This document shows, piece by piece, positions 43,477 to 51,640 of a stretch of 64,000 bases of DNA. The translations under genes and the position numbers were made by a program. The stretch is from JANSXG01 sp024743075. Its GTDB lineage: Bacteria > Planctomycetota > Phycisphaerae > Phycisphaerales > UBA1924. Below the pieces are notes generated by a model. It ran no database searches. It saw only the letters and a list, made by a program, of their open reading frames with translations, and had not been told where the DNA came from. Every line of letters starts with the position of its first letter. The first letter of the stretch is position 1. The stretch is from contig CP159477.1 of the NCBI GenBank assembly GCA_042140185.1, positions 1,116,001 through 1,180,000 of the forward strand. The letters are read 5' to 3'.

Positions 43477-44345
43477 TGGCGCGCGCCCTCCCCGGCATCC
43501 TTCCGCCCATGACTTGCGAAGAGGCGCTCGAGGTCACCCGCATCTACTCCGCCGTCGGTCGCCTCGCCGACGCGCCCAGAAGCGAGCACGCCGGGGGCGG
43601 AACCATGACCGCTTCCTGCGCCGGCCTCGTCACGACGCGCCCCGTGCGTACCCCACACCACACCGCCTCCGCCGCCGCGGTCATCGGCGGCGGCGCGATC
43701 CCCAAGCCCGGCGAGATCTCCCTCGCTCATCGCGGCATCCTCTTCCTCGATGAGCTCCCGGAGTTCCCCCGTCCCGTGCTCGACACGCTCCGCCAGCCGC
43801 TGGAATCCGGCGATGTCACGATCTCCCGCGCCCACTCCTCCACGAGCTTCCCGGCAAACTTCATGCTCGTCGCCGCGATGAACCCGACGCCCAAGGGCGA
43901 CATGCCGACCGACGCCGTCAGCCGCGCCGCGATGGAGCGATACCTCGGCCGGCTCTCCAAACCGCTCGTCGATCGCGTTGATATCCACGTCGAGGCTCCG
44001 GCAGTCCCCTGGAAGCAGCTGTCCGCGACCGACATGCCTCCCGGCACCTCCACAGCCGAAATGCGCCAGCGCGTCGAGACCGCCCGGCACGCTCAGCACC
44101 AGCGCCAGGGCTCGGTTCTCAACGCCGACCTCCCCGGACGCGAACTCGATCGCCTCGGACGCTTTACCGAAGGTGCGAAATCGCTCATGGGTCAGGCGAT
44201 TAGTGAACTCGGCCTTTCCGCCCGCGCCTACGACAAGATCCGTCGCGTCAGCCGCACGATCGCCGATCTTGAAGAATCACCGGATGTCCACGAGGCCCAT
44301 GTCGCCGAAGCCGTGCAGTACCGCCTGCTCGACCGTCGCGTCTGA
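43443..44345 (+). pseudogene. comM: 3' part of comM/yifB (Mg-chelatase-like AAA ATPase) cut by the element
   Basis: About 300 codons remain of a normal length near 510. Visible are Walker A (LGPAGTGKTMMARALPGILP), Walker B (GILFLDELPEFPRPVLDTLR), the sensor region (FMLVAAMNPTPKGDMPTDAV) and the C-terminal lid (MGQAISELGLSARAYDKIRR). The N-terminal LonC-like domain is missing. YifB/ComM proteins are hexameric helicases for branch migration in natural transformation. The ATG at 43443 is internal and has no ribosome site. Excision of the element would restore the gene. Confidence 0.85.
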
Positions 44346-44356
44346 ACGCGGCGCAG

Positions 44357-45640
44357 TCAGTCGTTGTCCGGCTCGCCGAAGTCCAGCCCAACGCAGTAGC
44401 CCGTCCGCCACATCGGGAACTCGACCTCGCAGCGGTAGCCGACGAAGTGCGAAGCGTCCGCGCCGATCTGCTCGAAAAGGAACCGCGTCAGATCGGGGTG
44501 ACGCGCGTAGTAGGGGGATGCCGCGTTGCTCAGCCCACTCCCCAGCAGCTGCAGGCGCGGCCCGTCGGCGAACCTCGTCTGCCACCGGTCGCCGACCTGC
44601 TGCGCGAAATCCGGCCGCCACAGATGCGCATCGAGCGATGGAATGCACCCGCGGGCCACATCCCGGTGCAGATAGATGTCGAAGATCATCGCGCGCGTCG
44701 GAAAATTCACCAGCGCCCACGCCTCTTCCAGCGGCGGCTTCTGCGTGCGCGGGTGCACCATGGTCCCGCGCGTCCCGAACATCAAATCGACCGGCTGCCC
44801 GATCGTCTCCGGGTCCGCATCGATCGCCTGCACCATGAACTCGTTCGGCTGACGCGTCGAAACCACCGGAAGCGGCGAAGACGAAAAATCCCGGAGCACC
44901 GTCGCCGGAGACCCCGGGTCGGCATCAGCGACCAGCGGCGTGAACTGGCCGTGCGCTGGCGAACCGTCTTCCTTGTCCCGCGTGCTGCTCGTGAAATTGT
45001 GGAAAGTCAGCGGCACCGCATCCGGTCGTGCGACATGCCCGACCAACCCGTTGACCCGGTCGATGTGCAGAGACTTCGTATCGCCCGCGACCGGGTGATA
45101 CGCGTACACCGCGACCCAAGTTTCCGAGCACCGACCGGTCACTTCCGCGGCCGAACGAAACAACGCTTCACGCGCATCCGCGCCGCGGCCGGTCGCAACC
45201 GAATCCGATGCGAGCGGCGTCGCCTCGATCCGCCGAAGCAGTTCCGCCACCGAGCCACCCTCCCTCTCGATCAGCGAGGCGAACCGATCGACCGCGGCGC
45301 CCAGCCGATCGACCGCGTCCGAGTCGATCGCGCCGACACCGCGCGCCGCATCCACCATCGCGCGGAGACCTTTGAGACCCGGCAGTCGCTCGATCATCCC
45401 GGGCCCCTCGTACGCCGAGCCCGTCGCAAACACCGCACGCTGGCATGTGGTTCGATCGATTCCGAGCACGCGCGACAGCCCACTGGCGTTCTGGGCTTCC
45501 CCCGGGCAGGCGTTGAGAAACGTCCGGATGCTCTCGTGAAGCCGACGGGCGACCCTGTCGGCGCTCTGCAACGCTGCCGGTTCCAGCCCGTCGGGTCGTC
45601 CGTTCCGCTTTGGTCCTGCGATCGCCATGCTGATTGGCAT
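44357..45640 (-). CDS. putative helix-turn-helix regulator with large C-terminal domain
   Basis: ATG 45640 behind CAGGGGGA gives 427 residues. The N-terminal 60 residues resemble a DNA-binding unit (ADRVARRLHESIRTFLNACP; NASGLSRVLGIDRTTCQRAV). The rest is not recognised; it contains alpha/beta segments (EVTGRCSETWVAVYAYHPVA; RPNEFMVQAIDADPETIGQ). It ends 11 bases from the comM fragment (convergent) and is divergent from a dockerin-type secreted protein, with a palindrome in between. Confidence 0.6.
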   Translation of the reverse strand: MPISMAIAGPKRNGRPDGLEPAALQSADRVARRLHESIRTFLNACPGEAQNASGLSRVLGIDRTTCQRAVFATGSAYEGPGMIERLPGLKGLRAMVDAARGVGAIDSDAVDRLGAAVDRFASLIEREGGSVAELLRRIEATPLASDSVATGRGADAREALFRSAAEVTGRCSETWVAVYAYHPVAGDTKSLHIDRVNGLVGHVARPDAVPLTFHNFTSSTRDKEDGSPAHGQFTPLVADADPGSPATVLRDFSSSPLPVVSTRQPNEFMVQAIDADPETIGQPVDLMFGTRGTMVHPRTQKPPLEEAWALVNFPTRAMIFDIYLHRDVARGCIPSLDAHLWRPDFAQQVGDRWQTRFADGPRLQLLGSGLSNAASPYYARHPDLTRFLFEQIGADASHFVGYRCEVEFPMWRTGYCVGLDFGEPDND

Positions 45641-45761
45641 GGTATGGATCCCCCTGCCGCGCCGGGGGCTGACGCCGGAATCGGGGTCGGTTTTGCGGAT
45701 TGTGCGGATTTCTCGAGGCATGCGCTTGACGGGCTCGAAGGCCGGTTACACTATGTTCAGA

Positions 45762-45780
45762 ACAGTGTTCCGAACACTGT
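45762..45780. promoter_or_regulatory. 8-bp perfect inverted repeat in a divergent promoter
   Basis: ACAGTGTT (45762-45769) and AACACTGT (45773-45780) frame CCG. The pair lies between the leftward HTH gene and the rightward secreted-protein gene. A TTGACG (45726-45731) with TACACT (45747-45752) just before it could be the rightward promoter. It is a candidate operator of the HTH protein. Confidence 0.5.
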
Positions 45781-45916
45781 AGCACGGATCGGCACCCGTG
45801 CAACCCGCCCGCCGCGGATCCCGGGTGCGACACCACACAAATTCACGACCGGCCCGACCCCGCTCGCGAATCGAGCGCAAAGTGCAAGGGCCCCAAGACG
45901 ACCGGAGAGACCAGAT

Positions 45917-46741
45917 ATGAAAACGACACTGATCAGCACCGTGGCCGGACTGGCCCTGAGCGCGAGCGCCATCGCCGGTGGCGGGGCCGCCATCACCTTC
46001 GACAATGGGCCCGAAGGATGGTCCATCAACGGCCAGGCCACCATCGTCCCCGAGGGCGGCAACCCGGGCGCCCACCTTCGCCATGTCCAGACCGACACCT
46101 TCGGCTGCAACATCCGCACCGACTCGAACACGGACTTCGTCACCGACTTCACCCAGACCGGTCCGGTCCGCATCACCGTCGATTTCAAGGTGAACTCGAT
46201 TACCTTCTTCGGCAGCGAGGTCCCGCGTGACATTGTGCTCGAGCTGCGAGACTACGACGTCGACGGACCGTACCCCTATAACTCGGTTTGGTTCCTCGCC
46301 GGTGAACTGCCGGCACCGGGCGAGGGTTGGGTCACCTACGAGTTCATCATCGACAACGTCAACGACACCGAACTCCCAGCGGGCTGGGGCGGCACCGGCG
46401 ACGAAGACCCCGACACCTTTGAGCCCATCCTCCCCGAGAACCGAACCTGGACCGACATGCTCCAGAGCATCGACGAGGTTCAGTTCACCACGTTCGTCCC
46501 CGGTTTCTTTTACGGGTTCACCAACTACGACTTCGAAGTCGACAACATCACCATCACGCCGCTCGAACCGGACTGCCCCGCCGATGTGGATGGTTCGGGC
46601 ACGGTCGACCTCGCCGACCTCAACCTCGTCCTCGGCAGCTTCGGCCAGACCACCGACTCCGGCGACACCAACGGTGACGGCGTCGTCGATCTCGCGGACC
46701 TGAACGCGATCCTGGGCGCTTTCGGGCAGGCCTGTCCCTAA
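45917..46741 (+). CDS. secreted protein with C-terminal dockerin-like module
   Basis: The true start is ATG 45917 (MKTTLISTVAGLALSASAIA, a signal peptide), although an open frame extends 1.4 kb further upstream without coding character. The 274-residue protein has a beta-sandwich middle (ITFDNGPEGWSINGQATIVP; IVLELRDYDVDGPYPYNSVW), like a carbohydrate-binding or lectin-like fold. It ends in a tandem Ca-binding dockerin-like unit (DVDGSGTVDLADLNLVLGSF and DTNGDGVVDLADLNAILGAF, then QACP). This terminal module is common in Phycisphaerae secreted proteins. Its ligand is unknown. Confidence 0.8.
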   Translation: MKTTLISTVAGLALSASAIAGGGAAITFDNGPEGWSINGQATIVPEGGNPGAHLRHVQTDTFGCNIRTDSNTDFVTDFTQTGPVRITVDFKVNSITFFGSEVPRDIVLELRDYDVDGPYPYNSVWFLAGELPAPGEGWVTYEFIIDNVNDTELPAGWGGTGDEDPDTFEPILPENRTWTDMLQSIDEVQFTTFVPGFFYGFTNYDFEVDNITITPLEPDCPADVDGSGTVDLADLNLVLGSFGQTTDSGDTNGDGVVDLADLNAILGAFGQACP

Positions 46742-46864
46742 GGCCGCGCAGATCGCCGTTCTGGGCGAAGTTCTCGAATCGACACCGGATCTGACCCGCT
46801 CTCTCGCTATATTCGGCAGAGCGGGTTATTTCTTGTTTTCGCCGGCCCGCGTCGAGGAGGAGAC

Positions 46865-48512
46865 ATGAAAGAAACTCTCTTATGCGCTGTCGTCGCATGC
46901 GCCTGTGCAACCGTTCATGCGCAGGTTATTGATTTCGAGTCGCTGCCCGGCGGCCTGCCGACTGATGACCTGGCTCCGATTTCAGATCAGTTCCTTGCGG
47001 AGTTCGGCGTTCGGTTTGACCTTGTCGACCCGGTGACGCTCGCCCCGGTTGGCTCGCCGCTGATCGCCAAGGTCGGTGCACCACGGACAGCGTTCGACGG
47101 CTGCGGCCCGGACACTCCTTTGCGCTGACCACAACTGGCGACACATTGCTCACCGACGATGCGAGTGTCTCCGGTGAGCCCGGCACGCTGCTCCTGACTT
47201 ATGTCGACCCTGTGAGCGAAGCCGCCGGCGTCGTCCTCGATGTCGACCGGCGCTCCGGCGGCAACTTCGAGGAGTGGACCGTCGAGGCGCTCGACGATTC
47301 CATGCAGGTGCTCGAGGCGCGCGTGCTCACCGCACCGGTTGGCGATGATGTGTGCACTAACAACCACGGCCCCGGAGACGCGACGGCGTTGGGCTTCGCG
47401 TTCGACCGAGATCAGGCCGACATTCATTACATCGTGCTGCGGTACACGGGCAATGTCGGGAACGTCGGACTCGCGTTCGACAACTTCTGGCCCGACTCGG
47501 TGCCGCCCGCACCGTCCGTCACGCTCGGGGCCTCGCCGCCAACGGGCGCGTGCTTCGGTGACACCTTCCCGATCACGCTCGTGCCGGAGGGCGGTCTTTG
47601 GCCCCGAGCGTGCAATGGCAACAGGCGAGCGAGGACGGAGAGTTTGCCGATATGGAGGGTGAGCGAGCGTTCAGCCTTGAGGCTCCGGTCATCGACGGGC
47701 TGCGCTACCGAGCCGTCGTCCGCGACGCACTCGAACGGGAGGTGACGACCGATGAAGTTGTTTCGCCGTCGTCGCGTGCGGTGACCTGGTCGATCGCGAT
47801 AGAGACCGCACCCGACAGCGGCGAATTCACCGAGGTCTCATCCAGCGTCACGCCGTTTGTTCTCCCAACCAGCATTGAGAGTTACTACGGTTGGAGTAAC
47901 GGCGAGGAGTACTACCACGGAACGGTCCCAACGCTGACTCTGGACCGATCGCACCTCTTCCTGACGGTGGGCGCAGGTGGTATCAACCTGCTGGTCGTCC
48001 ACGACGTGGTCGGCCCAAACGGGGGCGGACGTGCCGAAATGGTGCTGGAGTTTGAAGGAATCATGCCGGTGGTCACCGCGACGGACGACCCCGGCGACCG
48101 ATACCGCGGCGAGGGCACCTCGCTTCTCGAAGTTCGCCACGGCTGGGTGTCACCGAACACCGATGGCTTCGCCGCGGGCCCGCTTCCGGGGTCCTGGAGC
48201 GTGGACGTTCGTTTCAGCGACGTGTTCACGGGCAACCCAACTATCGAAGGCATGGATAGTTGGTTCTTTGTGTCGGCAGCGGGAGACGAGATCAAACTCC
48301 CGCTGGAGGAAGACCGACGGGTGCGGCTCACCGCCAGCTGCCCGTGCATCGGCGACGCCAATGCGGACGGTCAGGTCGACCTCGCCGACCTCAACCTCGT
48401 CCTCGGAAACTTCGGCCAGACGACCGTCGCCGGCGACACGAACGGCGACGGCCAAGTCGATCTCGCCGACCTGAACGCCGTGCTCGGCGCGTTCGGGCAG
48501 ACCTGCCCGTAA
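46865..48512 (+). CDS. secreted dockerin-type protein with two frameshifts
   Basis: ATG 46865 after GAGGAG opens a signal peptide (MKETLLCAVVACACATVHAQ). The frame shifts near 47110 and again near 47610. Adding one C in TGCGGCCC and one T in GTCTTTGG restores a continuous reading (PGHSFALTTTGDTLLTDDAS; APSVQWQQASEDGEFADMEG) of about 548 residues. The middle is beta-rich, and the end is the dockerin-like pair (DANADGQVDLADLNLVLGNF; DTNGDGQVDLADLNAVLGAF). Both breaks lack one base, so they are probably consensus errors. The C-terminal module is nearly identical to that of the previous gene. Confidence 0.75.
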
Positions 48513-48539
48513 GCTCGACCTGATGTTTACCTCGATGCA

Positions 48540-48564
48540 CCCGGGCACCGCTCCCGGGCGTTTT
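48540..48564 (+). terminator. hairpin with T-run after the secreted-protein gene
   Basis: CCCGGG (48540-48545) and CCCGGG (48553-48558) pair around CACCGCT and are followed by CG and TTTT (48561-48564). The site lies 28 bases past the stop, where the convergent pgpA also ends. Confidence 0.5.
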
Positions 48565-49120
48565 CATGCGCCCAAAGCGGGGAGCAGCACGCGCAAGCCG
48601 ATCTGCATCGCGAGCATCGCATACACGCCCGCCATCAGGTCGTCCATCAGCACGCCCCAGCCCTGCGGCAGCTTCTCCAGCCGACCGGCAGGCCACGGCT
48701 TTATGATGTCACTGATGCGAAACAGCACGAACGCCGCGGCGCAGTAGACCGCAATCTCGACGAACCCCGAAGGCAACGATGGCCAGAAGAGCAGCGCCAG
48801 GCACACACCCGCCGTCTCGTCGGCCACGACCTCCGGCGCGTCCTTGAGCCCGAAGCGCTTCTCGGCGTACCGCCCGAACACGACGCACGCGATCGAACTC
48901 AAGAGCAGCACGCCCACGACCGCGCCGTTCACGCTCGCGGCCCCCGCACCCGCCAGCAGCATCACGAACACCAGCGCGCACGGCGGCATCGATCCCCACG
49001 TCCCCGGCGCCGGCGCAGGAACCCGAGCCCAAAGGTCGACAGGGCGAGCGTCGGCGCGTTCAGGGGCTTCACCGGCGCACGGTGCTTGTTCTTGTGGCTG
49101 AATCCCGGCGCATCCGTCAC
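48564..49120 (-). CDS. pgpA: phosphatidylglycerophosphatase A, frameshifted near 49010
   Basis: GTG 49118-49120 overlaps the pgsA stop. The N-terminus reads VKPLNAPTLALSTFGLGFL, then one base is missing (restoring a C gives RPAPGTWGSMP, the conserved PgpA opening). The rest has four hydrophobic segments and the family residues KDAPEVVADETAGVCLALLF and FRISDIIKPWPAGRLEKLPQ. It dephosphorylates phosphatidylglycerophosphate to phosphatidylglycerol in the inner membrane. It directly follows pgsA, which makes its substrate. Confidence 0.85.
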
Positions 49121-49800
49121 GCGATGCCCGCCTGTTGACGCAGGGCCGCGAAGCCGCGCGTGAGGTAGGGCACCGCCGAGAGCGCGGTGAGCAGTGTCGT
49201 CGCCAGCGCGACCCAGAAGTTCGCACTGACCAGCGATCCGGCCTCGCCCGCCCGTCCCGTCGCCAACCAAGCCAGCATCAGGATCAGCGGCACGCTCACC
49301 GACTGGGCGATCATCTTGAGCTTGCCCGCCTGCGTCGCCGAGAAGTTGATCCCCCGCGATTCGCACAGCCCACGCAGCGATGTGATCAGCAGTTCCCGCG
49401 CGATGATCACGACCGCCATCCACGGCGCGACGCCGCTGAGCATCGTTCCATCGGCGTCGAACCGGAAGTTCGGACCGGCCAGCATCACGAAGGCCCCAAG
49501 CACGAGGATCTTGTCCGCAAAAGGATCCATGACGCGACCGAACACCGAGACGGCGTTCCATTTCCGGGCCAGGTAGCCGTCGAAAAAGTCCGTGATCGCC
49601 GCGACGATGAACAGCACCATTGCCAGCGGCAGGGTCCAGCGGGTGGAGCCGGTATCGATCGCCTCGAACATGGTGAGCGCTACGAAGAACACCGTCGCGA
49701 AGACCAGCCGCGCCGCCGTCAGCACGTTCGGGAACTTACCCTTCAGTCCGGGCGGTCCGAACAGCGGGATGACGGTTTCTGCTTCGGTCCTCGCGCCCAT
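49117..49800 (-). CDS. pgsA: CDP-diacylglycerol-glycerol-3-phosphate 3-phosphatidyltransferase
   Basis: The 227-residue protein has the CDP-alcohol phosphotransferase motif DFFDGYLARKWNAVSVFGRV, then MDPFADK (DxxDGxxARx8GxxxDxxxD, residues about 70-96), and five to six hydrophobic segments. It joins glycerol-3-phosphate to CDP-diacylglycerol, the committed step of phosphatidylglycerol synthesis. The start MGARTEAETVIPLFGPPGLK precedes the usual FPNVLTAARL. It forms an operon with pgpA by GTGA overlap. Confidence 0.92.
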   Translation of the reverse strand: MGARTEAETVIPLFGPPGLKGKFPNVLTAARLVFATVFFVALTMFEAIDTGSTRWTLPLAMVLFIVAAITDFFDGYLARKWNAVSVFGRVMDPFADKILVLGAFVMLAGPNFRFDADGTMLSGVAPWMAVVIIARELLITSLRGLCESRGINFSATQAGKLKMIAQSVSVPLILMLAWLATGRAGEAGSLVSANFWVALATTLLTALSAVPYLTRGFAALRQQAGIA

Positions 49801-50114
49801 GACACGAGGGTACCGGGCGCGAGCCCATCGCGGTAGGGGACTCCCAGCGCCCCGACGCTGGTCGTGGTGGACGCTCCGTAGAGAGGCAATACATCTTGTA
49901 GTCGAATTACCAATGGGGAAAACTCACCCCCGACCCGAATCCGGTGCCCGCATCGGTTGCCGGTAGCCAGTGCGGGCCTTATCCTCCGCCCCTGACCCGC
50001 GTCGCGAGGGTGTCCTCCCGGCCCGGTTTTGCGTCCCGCACCGAGGGGCGAAATGGCACGAGAAGATGCGTTCGCGTCGGTCTTTCCACGCGTTTCGCAG
50101 ACGGAGTCGGCCCT
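49801..50114. other. intergenic promoter region of the nuo block
   Basis: These 314 bases separate divergent pgsA and nuoJ. An AT-rich stretch lies at 49885-49922 (CATCTTGTAGTCGAATTACC), where a rightward promoter is likely, but no clear -35/-10 pair can be named. The open frame here (from 49944) reads as noise until the nuoJ start. Confidence 0.4.
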
Positions 50115-51218
50115 TTGGACCTGCTGATTAACCCAGTCATCCTGTACGTCGGTCTCGCGATCGGCGCCCTCGGGGTGCTGCTTGCGCTGCCGCGTGAGCG
50201 GGTGAATCCGCAGCTCATCGGCCTCATCCTCGCCGCCGGCGGCTTCGGGGCCGTCATCATCGCCCTCGCCTTGCGTGGGCTCGACGCCGCGGGCCTGCCA
50301 AACCCGCACTACTACATCTTCGCCCCGATCGCGATCCTCTCAGCGATCCGTGTGGTCACCCACCAACAGCCGGTCTATTCGGCGCTGTACTTCATCCTGA
50401 CCATCCTCGCCTCCAGCGCCCTCTACCTGCTCATGGGCGCGGAATTCATGGCCTTCGCCCTCATCATCATCTACGCCGGCGCGATCCTGATCACCTACCT
50501 CTTCGTGATCATGCTCGCGACCCAGGCCCCGTCCGAAACCGAGGTCGGTGCCCTCAGTCCGTACGACGCCCTCGCTCGCGAGCCGCTCTGGGCGACCATA
50601 ATGGGCTTCGCCATCGTCGCGGTGCTCACCGGCATGATCGCCCAGGGCCTTCCCGAGATCCGCCCCGCCGGCGACGAGACCGATCAGCAGATGCTCCTCG
50701 CCGAACTCCCCGGCAAGGTGCTCGACGACCTCGACGCCAAGCGCGTCTTTCGGGAAATGGAACGCCCCGAGACGGAGGCAATCGGCGATCTCTACACCAT
50801 CGACGCCGCCTCTCGCACGATGACGCTCGCCGTTACCCCCGAAGCCGCCGGCGACCTGCTCGAACGCGCCGAGGCCGAGGATCGCCAGGTTGCCAAACTG
50901 CTCATCGGCGACGGAACCACGCTCGCGGACCTCCGCGCGGCATCCGGCGCGGGCGGCTCCGTACGCCTCGCCGTCGCGCCCGAAGTCCGCGTCACCAACC
51001 TCGACACCGTCGGCTGGGCGCTCATCGCTGGCCACCCGCTCGCCCTCGAGATCGCCGGCGTCATTCTGCTCATGGCGATGCTCGGCGCGGTCGTGCTCGC
51101 CCGCAAGCAGATCGAGATCGGCGAGGACGAGAAGCTCGCCCGCGCCGCCGAACTTGGTATCCATACCGGCCCGACCGATCAGATGGATTCGGTCTCCGGG
51201 GGAGGCGCGTCGTCATGA
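50115..51218 (+). CDS. nuoJ: NADH-quinone oxidoreductase subunit J with large internal insert
   Basis: TTG 50115, eight bases after GGAG, gives 367 residues (LDLLINPVILYVGLAIGALG). The five membrane segments of NuoJ are present, with the conserved segment LMGAEFMAFALIIIYAGAIL. Between segments 4 and 5 there is an extra soluble domain of about 150 residues (ETDQQMLLAELPGKVLDDLD; TMTLAVTPEAAGDLLERAEA), so the protein is roughly twice the usual 160-200 residues. NuoJ is part of the proton-pumping membrane arm of complex I. NuoA-I genes are not in this block. Confidence 0.9.
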   Translation: MDLLINPVILYVGLAIGALGVLLALPRERVNPQLIGLILAAGGFGAVIIALALRGLDAAGLPNPHYYIFAPIAILSAIRVVTHQQPVYSALYFILTILASSALYLLMGAEFMAFALIIIYAGAILITYLFVIMLATQAPSETEVGALSPYDALAREPLWATIMGFAIVAVLTGMIAQGLPEIRPAGDETDQQMLLAELPGKVLDDLDAKRVFREMERPETEAIGDLYTIDAASRTMTLAVTPEAAGDLLERAEAEDRQVAKLLIGDGTTLADLRAASGAGGSVRLAVAPEVRVTNLDTVGWALIAGHPLALEIAGVILLMAMLGAVVLARKQIEIGEDEKLARAAELGIHTGPTDQMDSVSGGGASS

Positions 51219-51565
51219 CCATTGCCTCTCTGGCTCAGGACACCATCGCCGCGGGCATGCCGCTTGCCGAGCTGTACCACTACCTGTTCGTCGCCGGCGT
51301 GCTCTTCGGCCTCGGCGTCATCGGGTTCCTCGCGCGCCGCAACCTCATCATCATGTTCCTGTGCACGGAAATGATGTTCCAGGCCGCCGGCATCACACTC
51401 ATCGCGTTCAGCAAGTACCACTTCAACCCCGACGGGGAAGTGTTCGTCATTTTCGTGCTCACGATTGCCGCCGCCGAGGCCGCCCTCGCGCTCGCGCTCG
51501 TCGTGCTTCTGTTCCGGCGCAAGGAGACGCTCGACGCGTCTGCCTGGGCCATGCTTAAGGGCTAG
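51215..51565 (+). CDS. nuoK: NADH-quinone oxidoreductase subunit K
   Basis: The 116-residue protein has three membrane helices with the conserved Glu residues (MFLCTEMMFQAAGITLIAFS; IFVLTIAAAEAALALALVVL) that carry protons in complex I. It starts in the nuoJ stop (ATGA). The N-terminus is about 15 residues longer than in many NuoK proteins. Confidence 0.95.
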   Translation: MTIASLAQDTIAAGMPLAELYHYLFVAGVLFGLGVIGFLARRNLIIMFLCTEMMFQAAGITLIAFSKYHFNPDGEVFVIFVLTIAAAEAALALALVVLLFRRKETLDASAWAMLKG

Positions 51566-51640
51566 CGACTCCCGTCGCTGGCGGGTCCGACCGTCACCAC
51601 CGTCGCCAAACAGGCGACATGATCTGAGGAAGTGTTCTCC

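Noticed and set aside
44447..45916. 1.4-kb upstream extension of the secreted-protein frame at 45917
   Set aside because: It is antisense to the HTH gene, Arg-rich and without motif, while a perfect signal peptide starts at 45917.
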